A DNA stretch of 64,000 nucleotides from G965216905 sp965216905 (GCA_965216905.1 OZ244213.1:186001-250000); one strand, 5' to 3'; shown: positions 17,379 through 26,355, counted from the first letter of the stretch. Numbers and translations are program-made. The notes: generated by a model from the letters alone, not told the origin.

Positions 17379-19169
17379 TCAGAAGTTCGAGACGACCTGT
17401 TGGAACACCCTCACGATGGTCGTCGGGTCCGTGGCCGTGTACAGCCGGGCTTGGCTGGCTTCGGCGATCCGGGTGAGTGCTTCGACATCGGCATCCTCAC
17501 CGTACGCCACCGCAAAGACCCGCACCGGGTCGCGCTCATTGGAGGACAACTGACGCAACAGCGGCTCGATGTCGCAGCTTCCCGGATCGTCGTCGCACAC
17601 CCCGTCGGAAAGCAGGATCACCGCGTTGATTCGGCTGGTGTCGAACGAGTCGCGAATCGTTCCGACCGCGGCGGACGTCGAGTCGTAGAGACCGGTGCCA
17701 CCGTCGGCGATCAGACCCCGCAGACGGTCGGTGATGGCTTGTCGTTGCGTCGAGAGCGGACCAGGCGGAACGAGTTCGAGGTGATCGGGGCCGTTCTCCT
17801 GATAGGAGAAGATCCACAACCCGACCTCGTCGTCGTCCTTGAACTCGTCCAGGCTGCCCTCGACGGCTTGCTTGGCGAGATCGAGCTTGGTGAAGCCGTC
17901 GCCACCGAGCTGGCTCATCGAGCCCGAGACATCGAGAAGCATGATGACCCTCGCCGGCTTCCGATTCTCCTCCCATGAGGCGATCAGGGACGAGAGCACC
18001 GCCGGCTCCGGCACCACCAGCTCCGTTTCCGGCTGCGACGGGTCGAGACCGTTGGCGGTGGTGATTGGATCGCCGATCGGCACCGACGGATTGCCCGGAC
18101 GGAAACCGAACTCGAGCGCCCGAGTCTGATTGTCGGGGTCGTCGATCACGAAGTCGATGAACGCCTCGGCGGCCTGCCGGTCGACGTCGTCGACCCAATC
18201 TCCGTCGACGACGTAGGCGGGGTTGTCGCTGAACAGCGTCCCCTCCTCCGGATAGACGGCCACCAGCGGAACGTTGGGTGGTGGGAGATCGGACTCACCC
18301 GTGTCGGCGGGATCACCACGGTTGTAGGCGATGACACTCACCTCCTCGACCGCCACGGCCGACGCGTACGAGAGGGGCCGCCCCGCCAGATCTTCGCGGA
18401 GCATGTTCTCCAGGAACGTCAGGGTGGTGTCGCCATAGTGGACAGTCGCCGCCTCGACGCCGCGTACGAACTCGATCACCTCCGGGTCGTCGATGTCGGA
18501 CTGCTCCAGCCGGTCAGTCGAGCCGGTGGCGGCGCTGTAGATGGCGATCGTGGCCGAGAGACCCGACGTCGAGAAGTTGGGATTCGTCTTCCCGAGTTTG
18601 AACGGACCCCACTCCGGGTGCCCGAACGCACCCCAGCCTTCCTCGTCGTTCGCCAGCGCCAGGACATCACTCCACCCGATGGAGGTCTCCGGCCATCCCA
18701 AGGCCTCCGCCATCGGTTCGGGCATCGCCAGCACAAGTGGCGTGAGCATGATTCTGCGGGCCGAACCCACCAGCGGCTCGAGGCCTTGTTCGGCGAGCCG
18801 TTGGTTCACCACCGCCCCCCAGGCACTCGAGGCCGGGCTCCACACCACCGGTGGCGGTCCGGCCGATTCGTCGCCGGGCCAGCCCTCGGCCAGCTGGGAC
18901 GCCCCGCGACCCGATGCCGTTCGGTACACGGTGATGGCGACGCACTCCCCATCGATCTCGGGACCCGATTCGTTGAACTGATCGGCGAGTGCCGTCAGCA
19001 GGGTCACCTTCTCGGACGACACGTGGGTAGGTACCTCCCGACAACCCGACGGGACCACATCCGACGGATCGGTATCCGTCGACGATTCACCGCCGGGAGA
19101 GAAGTCACCGCTGATACAGGATGCGGTGACCATCGCCAGGGCCAGAAGCACGGTCAGCCGCCGCGTCAT
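17379..19169 (-). CDS. Lipoprotein with solute-binding domain fused to a VWA domain
   Basis: A 596-residue exported protein. A lipobox (MVTASC) follows a hydrophobic signal. Residues about 40-380 form an extracellular solute-binding (ABC type 2) domain with the block WGAFGHPEWGPFKLG. Residues about 410-596 form a von Willebrand A domain with a complete MIDAS (DVSGSMS, Thr in GGTGLYDST, Asp in LLSDGVCDD). The start ATG 19169 overlaps the upstream gene (ATGA). No permease or ATPase is nearby, so it is probably not a classical transporter; surface sensing or metal-dependent adhesion is more likely. Confidence 0.82.
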   Translation of the reverse strand: MTRRLTVLLALAMVTASCISGDFSPGGESSTDTDPSDVVPSGCREVPTHVSSEKVTLLTALADQFNESGPEIDGECVAITVYRTASGRGASQLAEGWPGDESAGPPPVVWSPASSAWGAVVNQRLAEQGLEPLVGSARRIMLTPLVLAMPEPMAEALGWPETSIGWSDVLALANDEEGWGAFGHPEWGPFKLGKTNPNFSTSGLSATIAIYSAATGSTDRLEQSDIDDPEVIEFVRGVEAATVHYGDTTLTFLENMLREDLAGRPLSYASAVAVEEVSVIAYNRGDPADTGESDLPPPNVPLVAVYPEEGTLFSDNPAYVVDGDWVDDVDRQAAEAFIDFVIDDPDNQTRALEFGFRPGNPSVPIGDPITTANGLDPSQPETELVVPEPAVLSSLIASWEENRKPARVIMLLDVSGSMSQLGGDGFTKLDLAKQAVEGSLDEFKDDDEVGLWIFSYQENGPDHLELVPPGPLSTQRQAITDRLRGLIADGGTGLYDSTSAAVGTIRDSFDTSRINAVILLSDGVCDDDPGSCDIEPLLRQLSSNERDPVRVFAVAYGEDADVEALTRIAEASQARLYTATDPTTIVRVFQQVVSNF

Positions 19170-20140
19170 GAGTACTCGTTCCATCTGGTGATCAGTGTGC
19201 CACGGCTCGTAGCATCGGGTGCCGGCGTCATCGTCCCCGGTTCGCCCATCGGTTCTCCAACCGCACCTGCGGAGTCGAGCACCGATCGCAGGCCGTTGGC
19301 CGTGAACGCCTCCGCCACCGCCTGGGTCTGCAGCTCCTCGATCAGCCCACCGGAGCCGAACCCCTGCCCAACCACCACGTACTCCACCCAGGGTCCCTCC
19401 GACGGGTACGTGATCTCGAATCGCCCACCTCGGTCGATGGCGTTGTCGAACTGGGCGACCACGATCGCCTCTTCGGTGACGACCACGTCCGCTCGCGAGT
19501 CACCGAACGCGACCAGTTCGCCGACCAACGCCGCCGAGTCCGAAGCTCGAATGCGGAGCGCGCTTCCCAGCGAGGAGAGCTGCGTGTCGGTCGCCGCGTC
19601 CGAGAGCAGTGACCATGCCAGCATCCCCGCCTCCGAACCCGATGGCTCCGCCAGACCGAGCTTGAACCGCCCCCACGAGGTGGGTCCACCGAGTGCCGAC
19701 CATTGCTCGCCGATGGCCCCGGCGACGCACGCCGCATCGACGGAGCCACATGCCGCCCCCAGCACTTGAGCACGATCACGCCAGGCCGCGACGACGATGG
19801 GGCTGGACGCCACCACCGGAGCGCCATCGGCGGAGATGCCCGACGCCTCCAGATCGGACGCCGGTGCGACGATCGCCCCTCGATCGGGCGCCGGGTCGCC
19901 CAATGACCAGACGACTGCGTTCACTCCCAGCACCGGTGCTGCCGCTCGACAAGCTTCCACGATGGAGGAGCTACAGGCCAGCGTGGAACCACTGCCGGCG
20001 GTCTCCTCGTCGTCCTGAGTCCCGGAGGATGCCTGACCGCTCGCGTCGGTGGTCGACGGACGATCATCGAGCAGCGCTCCCGCCACCAGGATCGCTCCCC
20101 CGACCAGCGCCGCAACGATCGCAGCCCGCCAACCACTCAT
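19166..20140 (-). CDS. Membrane-anchored solute-binding-like protein (paralogue of the VWA fusion)
   Basis: A 324-residue protein with one N-terminal transmembrane helix (AAIVAALVGGAILVAGALL) and a low-complexity Ser/Thr/Glu linker. The solute-binding-like domain contains LGGPTSWGRFKLGLAEP, which aligns with WGAFGHPEWGPFKLG of the next gene. The two are therefore likely tandem paralogues, this one without the VWA domain. A GGAGG ribosome site precedes ATG 20140 and a TACTCT -10 lies upstream. It heads a five-gene operon. Confidence 0.72.
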   Translation of the reverse strand: MSGWRAAIVAALVGGAILVAGALLDDRPSTTDASGQASSGTQDDEETAGSGSTLACSSSIVEACRAAAPVLGVNAVVWSLGDPAPDRGAIVAPASDLEASGISADGAPVVASSPIVVAAWRDRAQVLGAACGSVDAACVAGAIGEQWSALGGPTSWGRFKLGLAEPSGSEAGMLAWSLLSDAATDTQLSSLGSALRIRASDSAALVGELVAFGDSRADVVVTEEAIVVAQFDNAIDRGGRFEITYPSEGPWVEYVVVGQGFGSGGLIEELQTQAVAEAFTANGLRSVLDSAGAVGEPMGEPGTMTPAPDATSRGTLITRWNEYS

Positions 20141-20163
20141 CGGTTTCCTCCAAACACGAGGAA

Positions 20164-20169
20164 AGAGTA
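20164..20169 (-). promoter_or_regulatory. -10 box of the solute-binding/VWA operon
   Basis: TACTCT on the minus strand, about 24 bases before ATG 20140, with a GGAGG site between. It sits back to back with the leaderless pgl promoter at 20180. Confidence 0.4.
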
Positions 20170-20179
20170 CCGACGCCGG

Positions 20180-20185
20180 TACGCT
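20180..20185 (+). promoter_or_regulatory. Leaderless -10 box of pgl
   Basis: TACGCT seven bases before ATG 20193, with no ribosome site between them. Confidence 0.5.
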
Positions 20186-20192
20186 CCGTCCC

Positions 20193-20906
20193 ATGCACGT
20201 GCGTGTCGCCCCCGATCCAACCAGCCTGGCGGACTTCGCCGCATCGCTGATCGGCCGATTGGTGGCGACGGCACCGGGCGCCAGGACTTCGATCGGACTC
20301 GCCGGGGGCTCCACGCCTGGCGCCACCTACCACCAGCTCCGCCAGGTGCCGGTGGACTGGGAGCGCACCGATCTCTGGCTGTCGGATGAGCGGTGGGTGG
20401 CGCCCGACCACTCCGACTCGAACGGGACCATGGTGACGGACGGGCTCGGCCCGGTGATCTCGGAACGGCTTCACCGGCCGCGCTGGTCATCGAACATCAC
20501 CCCCGACGACGCCGCCGCCTTCTACGAGGCCACGCTCCGCCGACTCATGCCCGACGGAATCGCCGACGTCGTCGTCCTGGGAATGGGCAGCGATGGCCAC
20601 ACGGCGTCGCTCTTCCCGGGAACGGCGGCACTCGACGCCGAAGACCGTTGGTTCGTTGCGAACGAGGTGCCACAGCTCGGCATGTGGCGGCTGACGGCCA
20701 CGGCGCCGATGCTCCAACGGGCACGCTCTCTCGTCGTGCTGGTCACCGGCGGGCAGAAGGCAGCAACCCTGCAACAGGCGCTCGAAGGCCCGGATGACGT
20801 CTACCCGGTACAGCTCACGCGCCAGGCGGCGGGCCAGGTTTGGTGGTTGGTCGACCAGGCCGCCGCCTCACGTCTCGAACGGACCGCCTTCGAGCCGATC
20901 GACTGA
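20193..20906 (+). CDS. pgl: 6-phosphogluconolactonase
   Basis: A 237-residue lactonase of the oxidative pentose phosphate pathway. Conserved blocks: IGLAGGSTPGATYHQL, DLWLSDERWV, VVVLGMGSDGHTASLFPG with the catalytic His, and LVVLVTGGQKA. ATG 20193 begins directly at the conserved MHVRVAPDP; the TACGCT -10 seven bases earlier points to a leaderless message. No zwf or gnd is adjacent, so the gene stands alone. Confidence 0.93.
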   Translation: MHVRVAPDPTSLADFAASLIGRLVATAPGARTSIGLAGGSTPGATYHQLRQVPVDWERTDLWLSDERWVAPDHSDSNGTMVTDGLGPVISERLHRPRWSSNITPDDAAAFYEATLRRLMPDGIADVVVLGMGSDGHTASLFPGTAALDAEDRWFVANEVPQLGMWRLTATAPMLQRARSLVVLVTGGQKAATLQQALEGPDDVYPVQLTRQAAGQVWWLVDQAAASRLERTAFEPID

Positions 20907-20916
20907 GTCGGGCCCG

Positions 20917-21801
20917 TCAGCGGTCGACAATCGACCGGATGGCGACGCGCGGCCCGTACCGAGGGTATGGCCGGCCATCGTTCTCCAGAAGCCGTACCAC
21001 ACGACCTCGATGGGGACGGAATGGCTCGAGGAGTTCGAGCATGCGCCGGTCCGTTCCACGTGCTTCGTTGGCGAGATTCCACGACACGATGTGCTTCAAG
21101 TGATAGTCACCGACCGACACTGCGTCCGGGTCACCATGACTCACCACCAACGTCTCGGCGATCGTCCACTGGCCCACCCCGCGGAAGGCTCCCAACAGAC
21201 GAGCGGCATCGGCGGTCGAATCGGTGGCCGATCTCTCCAAACGGTGGGCGCGCCGTGCCAGCCGGATGATGGTGTCGGCGCGCTTCTTCTCGATCGCCAG
21301 ATCGTGCAGGGCGTGATAGGGAAGCTCGGCCACCTGGGCAGGGTCGGGAGGAAGCAGAAGTCCGGCAGGACCCGGTGCCGGCACCGAGTAGTGGCGTGTC
21401 AACCCCCGCAACCCCATCGCCGCCTCCTTCCCCGTCACCTTCTGGCCGATGACCGCATACAACAGCGCCTCGAACACCAGACCCGTGCGGCCGAACCGCA
21501 TGCCCGGCCGGCGTCGGAGGAACCCGCCCACCACCGGATGGTCGGTTCGAAACTCCTCCGCCCGGTCATGGAGACCGGCGAGGTCTTCAATTCGGTGCAG
21601 CACCCACCCCGCCCCCTTTCCCCACGCCTCCCCTCGAATCGTGTCTTTTCGCCGGCTGAGATTGAGCGTGGCAGGGCCCTCCGGGGTCCGGAAGGCCCGC
21701 CACCATCCGTCTTCATCAAAGCGCGACCATGCCAGACCCAGCGGTCGCAGGGTCCGTCGGAGATCCAATGGCGTAGAGACAGGAACCACTCTCGAACGCA
21801 T
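20917..21801 (-). CDS. HhH-GPD DNA glycosylase (AlkA/3-methyladenine type)
   Basis: A 294-residue base-excision repair enzyme. The HhH-GPD core shows LLYAVIGQKVTGKEA, the helix-hairpin-helix LLGAFRGVGQWTIAE, and the catalytic Asp in AVSVGDYHLKHI. A beta-rich N-terminal domain of about 110 residues is as in AlkA. It excises alkylated purines; the exact spectrum is open. No Cys cluster follows the HhH, so it is not a MutY/EndoIII type. Convergent with pgl, ten bases apart. Confidence 0.88.
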   Translation of the reverse strand: MRSRVVPVSTPLDLRRTLRPLGLAWSRFDEDGWWRAFRTPEGPATLNLSRRKDTIRGEAWGKGAGWVLHRIEDLAGLHDRAEEFRTDHPVVGGFLRRRPGMRFGRTGLVFEALLYAVIGQKVTGKEAAMGLRGLTRHYSVPAPGPAGLLLPPDPAQVAELPYHALHDLAIEKKRADTIIRLARRAHRLERSATDSTADAARLLGAFRGVGQWTIAETLVVSHGDPDAVSVGDYHLKHIVSWNLANEARGTDRRMLELLEPFRPHRGRVVRLLENDGRPYPRYGPRVAIRSIVDR

Positions 21802-21880
21802 GCCGGCATCTTCCCACGAGCGTCGGTGATCACTGACCGCAAAGCGGACCTCCGACGGACCTTATTGGGCGAAGGACCAC

Positions 21881-21933
21881 TAGATTTGATCCCGATGACT
21901 CCGAAGGGTGGGGTAGGGAGGAGGGCAGGTTGA
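21881..21933 (+). promoter_or_regulatory. Promoter and 12-codon upstream ORF before the HhH membrane protein
   Basis: A TAGATT box (21881-21886) lies eight bases before an ATG (21895) that opens MTPKGGVGRRAG and stops at 21933. The stop TGA overlaps the TTG start of the next gene at 21930. Translation of this leader peptide could couple to the downstream start. It could equally be an untranslated leader carrying the GGGAGGAGGG ribosome site. Confidence 0.35.
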
Positions 21934-22511
21934 CCCAGATGATCGCGGATTCCTGGCCCGCAGTTGCGCTCTTCTTCTTTCTCGGCGCCCTGTTCGGGTT
22001 CCTCGCCTGGCATCTCGTGTGGTGGCGTTCGCGAGGGAAGGCGTTCTTCACCGAGTCCGATCGGCTGAAGGCGGCCGCCGCCCGTGAGGCGACCCGTGCC
22101 GAGGACCTCTCCGCAAAGGTCGATTACCTCGTCGCCGAGCACCAGAAGCTGGAGGCGGACATCGAGTTGCGAGAGATCGAGCGACAGCGCCTCGTCGAAC
22201 TGGCGGCGCGGCCCAAGGCGGTTGCGGAGCTCGAGGACGAGGACGGTCGAGCCCATCGCATCGAGATCCACGTCACCGACACCACGATCGATCTCCGCGA
22301 CGAATCCAATCTCCAACGCATCGAGGGCATCGGTCCGCAGATCGCAGACGTGCTCCGTAATGCCGGGATCGACAGCATCCACGAACTCGCCGTGGCCAAC
22401 CCGGCATACCTGACCAGGGTGCTCGAGGAGGCCGGACCCCGCTTCCGGATGCACGATCCGTCCTCGTGGCCCGAGCAGGCTCGAGCGCTCAACGGGGCGG
22501 CTCCAGGCTGA
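21930..22511 (+). CDS. Membrane-anchored coiled-coil protein with a C-terminal helix-hairpin-helix domain
   Basis: A 193-residue protein. One transmembrane helix (about residues 10-32) is followed by a coiled coil at about 40-90 (LSAKVDYLVAEHQKLEADIE). A C-terminal helix-hairpin-helix resembles the DUF4332/ribosomal S13-like fold, with LQRIEGIGPQIADVLRNAGI and SIHELAVANPAYLTRVLEE. Such domains bind DNA or act as protein modules. TTG 21930 has the better ribosome-site spacing (GGGAGGAGGG); ATG 21939 is an alternative. Function unknown. Confidence 0.65.
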   Translation: MTQMIADSWPAVALFFFLGALFGFLAWHLVWWRSRGKAFFTESDRLKAAAAREATRAEDLSAKVDYLVAEHQKLEADIELREIERQRLVELAARPKAVAELEDEDGRAHRIEIHVTDTTIDLRDESNLQRIEGIGPQIADVLRNAGIDSIHELAVANPAYLTRVLEEAGPRFRMHDPSSWPEQARALNGAAPG

Positions 22512-22533
22512 CGACGGCGATTCGATGAGGCGG

Positions 22534-23382
22534 TCAGGTGCCCTTGGGGTGCCAGACGGTTTTGATCTCGGTGAACGCGCCGATCAGGTAGGGGGACTGT
22601 CGGTCCGGATCGGCATCGGCGACCACTCTCGTCACCGATTCAGCCGCCGAGCGGGTTGCGTCCGCCGCCAGCTCTTCCGGCGCCCCGACCAGGTCGAGCA
22701 CGTCGACGTCCATGTGCGAAGCCAGCCACGGAGTCAACTCGGCCGGGCTCCCCGTGAGCAGATTGACGACACCGCCCGGCACGTCGGCAGTCGCCAGCGC
22801 CTCGGCCAATGCCACCGCGGCGAGCGGTTCGGGCTCCGAGGCCACGACCACCACGGTGTTCCCCGGGACCAGCGCCGGAGCGATGCGCGACACCAGGCCC
22901 GCGAGGGCGCCGGCGGGCGGAGCGACGATGCCGACCACGCCGCTGGGTTCGGGGGTCGAGATATTGAAATACGGGCCGGCGACCGGGTTGAGGTTTCCCA
23001 TGACCTGGGCGTACTTGTCGCACCACCCGGCGTACCACACGAGTCGGTCGATCGAGAGCGCCACCTCCTTCTCCGCCGCACGTCGGGTGGCTCCCGACAC
23101 CCGCAGCGTGTCGATGAAGACCGCGGATCGATCCTCGATCATCTCGGCGATGCGGTAGAGGATCTGCCCACGGTTGTATCCGGTGCGGGCCGACCAGCCC
23201 GGGAAGGCCTTCCGGGCGGCACGAACGGCCTCGCGCAGGTCCTTTCGGGAGGCCTGCGCCACCCGGGCGGCCACCTGCCCGTCGGCGTCGAGGGCGGGAT
23301 ACGTCCGTCCCGATTCGGAGCGCGGAAACGCTCCACCGATGTACAGCTTGTGGGTCTTCTGGACCGTCATCCGCGACGTCAT
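22534..23382 (-). CDS. Short aldehyde-dehydrogenase-family protein lacking the catalytic region
   Basis: 282 residues that align with the N-terminal part of an ALDH (LYIGGAFPRSESGRTYPALD, RGQILYRIAEMIEDR, GIVAPPAGALAGLVSRIAPAL). It stops after a region equivalent to the coenzyme domain. The catalytic Cys block seen in the neighbour as NQGHVCCAG is absent, and the end KTVWHPKGT is unrelated. Its ATG overlaps the stop of the full ALDH by one base. It is intact and ordered, not obviously decaying, so it may be a partner subunit rather than a pseudogene. No enzymatic function can be claimed. Confidence 0.75.
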   Translation of the reverse strand: MTSRMTVQKTHKLYIGGAFPRSESGRTYPALDADGQVAARVAQASRKDLREAVRAARKAFPGWSARTGYNRGQILYRIAEMIEDRSAVFIDTLRVSGATRRAAEKEVALSIDRLVWYAGWCDKYAQVMGNLNPVAGPYFNISTPEPSGVVGIVAPPAGALAGLVSRIAPALVPGNTVVVVASEPEPLAAVALAEALATADVPGGVVNLLTGSPAELTPWLASHMDVDVLDLVGAPEELAADATRSAAESVTRVVADADPDRQSPYLIGAFTEIKTVWHPKGT

Positions 23383-24857
23383 CAGCTCACCTCCAGGTAC
23401 GGCAGCAGGCCGTGTCGCCCGCCTTCACGCCCGAACCCGGATTCCTTGTATCCCCCGAACGGCGAGGTGGGATCGAACTTGTTGTAGGTGTTGGCCCAGA
23501 CCACCCCACTCTGCAGGCGGTCGGCCATCCACAGGATGCGGCTCCCCTTGGTGGTCCAGACACCGGACGCCAATCCGTACGGTGTGTTGTTCGCCTTCTC
23601 GACGGCTTCGGTTGGGGTTCGGAAGGTCAGCGTCGACAGCACGGGTCCGAAGATCTCCTCTTGAGCGATCCGATGGGACTGCGACACGCCCGTGAACAGG
23701 GTCGGCTTGAAGAAGAAGCCTCGCTCGGGGAGCGCCCCCTCCGGCTGGTAGATCTCCGCACCCTCCTCGACACCACTCTCGACCAACTCGTTGATACGGG
23801 CGAGCTGCGCTGCCGAGTTGATGGCCCCGATGTCGGTGTTCTTGTCGAGGGGATCTCCCACCCGCAGTGTGGTGAGGCGACGGCGAAGCCGCTCGACGAA
23901 CTGCTCGGCGATCGTCTCCTGGATCAGCAATCGCGAGCCGGCGCAACACACGTGGCCCTGATTGAAGAAGATGCCGTTGATGACGCCTTCCACCGCCTGG
24001 TCGATGGGCGCGTCGTCGAACACGACATGCGCACCTTTGCCGCCGAGTTCGAGCGTGAGCCGTTTGCCCGTGCCCGCCACCGTCCGTTGGATCTGCTTGC
24101 CGACGGCCGTCGAACCAGTGAAGGCGATCTTGTCGATGTCGGGGTGCTCGACGACGGCAGCACCCGTGTCACCGGCGCCCGGAACGACGTTGAGAACTCC
24201 GGCGGGCAAGCCGGCCTCGGCGGCGATCTGGGCGAAATGCAGCGCCGAGAGTGGGGTCGTCTCCGCCGGCTTCAGCACGACCGTGTTGCCCGCGGCCAGG
24301 GCCGGTGCCACCTTCCAGGCCAGCATGAGGAGCGGGAAGTTCCACGGGATCACCTGGCCCGCCACGCCGATCGAGCGTGGTGTGGCACCCGGGAAGGCGT
24401 ACTCGAGCTTGTCCGCCCACCCGGCGTAGTAGAAGAAGTGGCCGGCCACGAGGGGGAGATCGATGTCGCGAGCCTCACGGATCGGTTTCCCTCCGTCGAG
24501 GGTCTCGAGGACGGCCAGTTCTCGGGATCGTTCCTGGACCATCCGCGCGATGCGGAACAGGTATTTCGCTCTCGTCGCCGGAGCGAGCCGCGACCAGGAC
24601 GCATGCGCCTTGCGGGCTGCGGCCACCGCCCGGTCCACGTCGCGCGTCCCGGCATGGGGGACGGTGGCGAGCACCTCCTCGGTGGCCGGGTCGACGGTCT
24701 CCATCCACTGCTTGGACAACGGCGTCCGGAAATCGCCGTCGACGAACACGCCGTACCGATCGCCGATCGAGACGATGTCCCGTGCCTCCTGCGAGTCGGC
24801 ATACTCCCACTCGAGTGGCTCGATGTCTGGCTTCAACGCCGGTGTGTCGGAGGTCAT
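23382..24857 (-). CDS. NAD(P)-dependent aldehyde dehydrogenase
   Basis: A 491-residue full-length ALDH. The Asn block is GQVIPWNFPLL, the Glu block LTLELGGKG (Glu about 270), the coenzyme motif FTGSTAVGK and the nucleophile Cys304 in FNQGHVCCAG. Located two bases after deoC and overlapping the truncated paralogue, it is likely part of a three-gene operon. DeoC releases acetaldehyde and glyceraldehyde 3-phosphate, so oxidation of acetaldehyde to acetate is a reasonable inference. Confidence 0.92.
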   Translation of the reverse strand: MTSDTPALKPDIEPLEWEYADSQEARDIVSIGDRYGVFVDGDFRTPLSKQWMETVDPATEEVLATVPHAGTRDVDRAVAAARKAHASWSRLAPATRAKYLFRIARMVQERSRELAVLETLDGGKPIREARDIDLPLVAGHFFYYAGWADKLEYAFPGATPRSIGVAGQVIPWNFPLLMLAWKVAPALAAGNTVVLKPAETTPLSALHFAQIAAEAGLPAGVLNVVPGAGDTGAAVVEHPDIDKIAFTGSTAVGKQIQRTVAGTGKRLTLELGGKGAHVVFDDAPIDQAVEGVINGIFFNQGHVCCAGSRLLIQETIAEQFVERLRRRLTTLRVGDPLDKNTDIGAINSAAQLARINELVESGVEEGAEIYQPEGALPERGFFFKPTLFTGVSQSHRIAQEEIFGPVLSTLTFRTPTEAVEKANNTPYGLASGVWTTKGSRILWMADRLQSGVVWANTYNKFDPTSPFGGYKESGFGREGGRHGLLPYLEVS

Positions 24858-24858
24858 G

Positions 24859-25824
24859 TCAATCCTTGGTGAAGTAATCGGCCGACTGGTACCTGCCGGT
24901 CTTCAGCCACCTGATCTGCATCAAGAGGTCATTGACCAGCGAAGACGCCCCGAAACGGAACCGATGCGGAGTCATCCAGCGCGTACCGAGCGTTTCGTTG
25001 AGGACCACCAGGTACCGGATCGCTTCCTTGGCCGTGCGAATCCCACCCGCCGGCTTCATCCCGACCTCACGTCCGGTGGCATCGTGGAAGTCGCGGATCG
25101 CCTCGAGCATCACCAGCGTGACGGGAAGGGTGGCCGCCGGGTTGATCTTGCCCGTCGACGTCTTGATGAAGTCTCCTCCGGCCGCCATCGCCAGCATCGA
25201 AGCCCGTCGGACCTCGTCCAGGGTCCCCAACTCCCCGGTCTCGAGGATCACCTTCAGGTGTGCATCACCGCAGGCTTCCTTCGTCGCCCTGATCTCGTCG
25301 AAGACGTCGAGGTAACGACCCGACAGCCAGGCGCCTCGATCGATGACCATGTCCACCTCGTGCGCACCCATCTCGACGACTTGGCTCACCTCCGCCAACT
25401 TCAGCTCCAGCGGTGCATGACCGGACGGGAAGTACGTCGACACCGAAGCGACATTGACACCGGAACCGGCGACCGTCTCCACCGCGGTGGGCACGAGGTT
25501 GGGGTACACGCATACGGCCGCCACCGGCGGGACCGTCGGGTCGACGGGGTCGGGGCGCATCGCCTTGGTCGCCAACTGCCGCACCTTGCCCGGCGTGTCC
25601 TGCCCTTCGAGGGTGGTGAGGTCGCACATCCGAACGGCCAGCTCCAGCGCCGCCATCTTCGACTCGCGTTTGATCGATCGTGTCGAGAGACCGCCGACCC
25701 GCTCGCGGACGGCCACCTCGTCGACCGGAGGGACGCCGCCGAGATAGCTGCGGACCTGGGAGTCGGTCACCGGTGGCGCGAGGGGGGCGTGGTCGTGGCT
25801 GGACGTGGGAGCGGGAACGGCCAT
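24859..25824 (-). CDS. deoC: Deoxyribose-phosphate aldolase
   Basis: A 321-residue class I aldolase cleaving 2-deoxyribose 5-phosphate into acetaldehyde and glyceraldehyde 3-phosphate. Blocks: VAAVCVYPNLVPTA, HEVDMVIDRGAWLSG, LKVILETGELGTL, the Schiff-base Lys in DFIKTSTGKINPAA, and VGMKPAGGIRTAKEAIRYL. It belongs to the longer DeoC subgroup with an N-terminal extension of about 50 residues. A TAGCAT box nine bases before ATG 25824, without a ribosome site, suggests leaderless expression. First gene of deoC-ALDH-ALDH. Confidence 0.93.
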   Translation of the reverse strand: MAVPAPTSSHDHAPLAPPVTDSQVRSYLGGVPPVDEVAVRERVGGLSTRSIKRESKMAALELAVRMCDLTTLEGQDTPGKVRQLATKAMRPDPVDPTVPPVAAVCVYPNLVPTAVETVAGSGVNVASVSTYFPSGHAPLELKLAEVSQVVEMGAHEVDMVIDRGAWLSGRYLDVFDEIRATKEACGDAHLKVILETGELGTLDEVRRASMLAMAAGGDFIKTSTGKINPAATLPVTLVMLEAIRDFHDATGREVGMKPAGGIRTAKEAIRYLVVLNETLGTRWMTPHRFRFGASSLVNDLLMQIRWLKTGRYQSADYFTKD

Positions 25825-25833
25825 GTCGCCCGC

Positions 25834-25839
25834 ATGCTA
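25834..25839 (-). promoter_or_regulatory. Leaderless -10 box of deoC
   Basis: TAGCAT on the minus strand, nine bases before the ATG at 25824; no Shine-Dalgarno is present. Confidence 0.45.
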
Positions 25840-25860
25840 CGCACCGGCCGCGACGAGCGC

Positions 25861-26355
25861 TCACTTCACCGTGATCACCGTGCAGGGCGCTTGATGAGCG
25901 ACCCGCTGCGACACGCTTCCCAGGAGCGAACGCACCGGCCCGAGGCCACGGGAACCGAGGACCAGGAGGTCGGCCCCGGTCTGCGCGGCTACCTCGAGGA
26001 TCACTTTGGACGGATCGCCGACCTCGACCACCGTCTCGGCTCCTCGAACCCCTCCCTTGCCGGCGCGTGTCGCCATATCGGACAGCAATCGCCGCGCCTT
26101 TCCTTCGAGGAGGTCGTGCTCGGTGGGGGTGACATGCTCGATCCGGGCGTAGTCCTGGAGTTCGATCGGCGTCGTGTAGGAACCCTCCTCCGGCATCGCG
26201 TGGACGATCGTCAACGATGCCCCGTACCGGACGGCCAGATCCGCGGCCATGTCGATGGCCTTGGCGGCGTGATTCGACCCATCGACCGCCACCACGATCC
26301 TGGTGATGGTGGGGGCAGCAGTTGGCTCAACGACGTGACGCGTCGCCGTTGTCAT
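25861..26355 (-). CDS. Universal stress protein (UspA family)
   Basis: A 164-residue single Usp domain. The N-terminal strand is ITRIVVAVDGSNHAAKA and the ATP-binding motif G-2x-G-9x-G-S is complete in GSRGLGPVRSLLGSVS. It probably binds ATP and acts in stress or dormancy responses. GAGGAG precedes ATG 26355. Divergent from the P-type ATPase. Confidence 0.93.
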   Translation of the reverse strand: MTTATRHVVEPTAAPTITRIVVAVDGSNHAAKAIDMAADLAVRYGASLTIVHAMPEEGSYTTPIELQDYARIEHVTPTEHDLLEGKARRLLSDMATRAGKGGVRGAETVVEVGDPSKVILEVAAQTGADLLVLGSRGLGPVRSLLGSVSQRVAHQAPCTVITVK

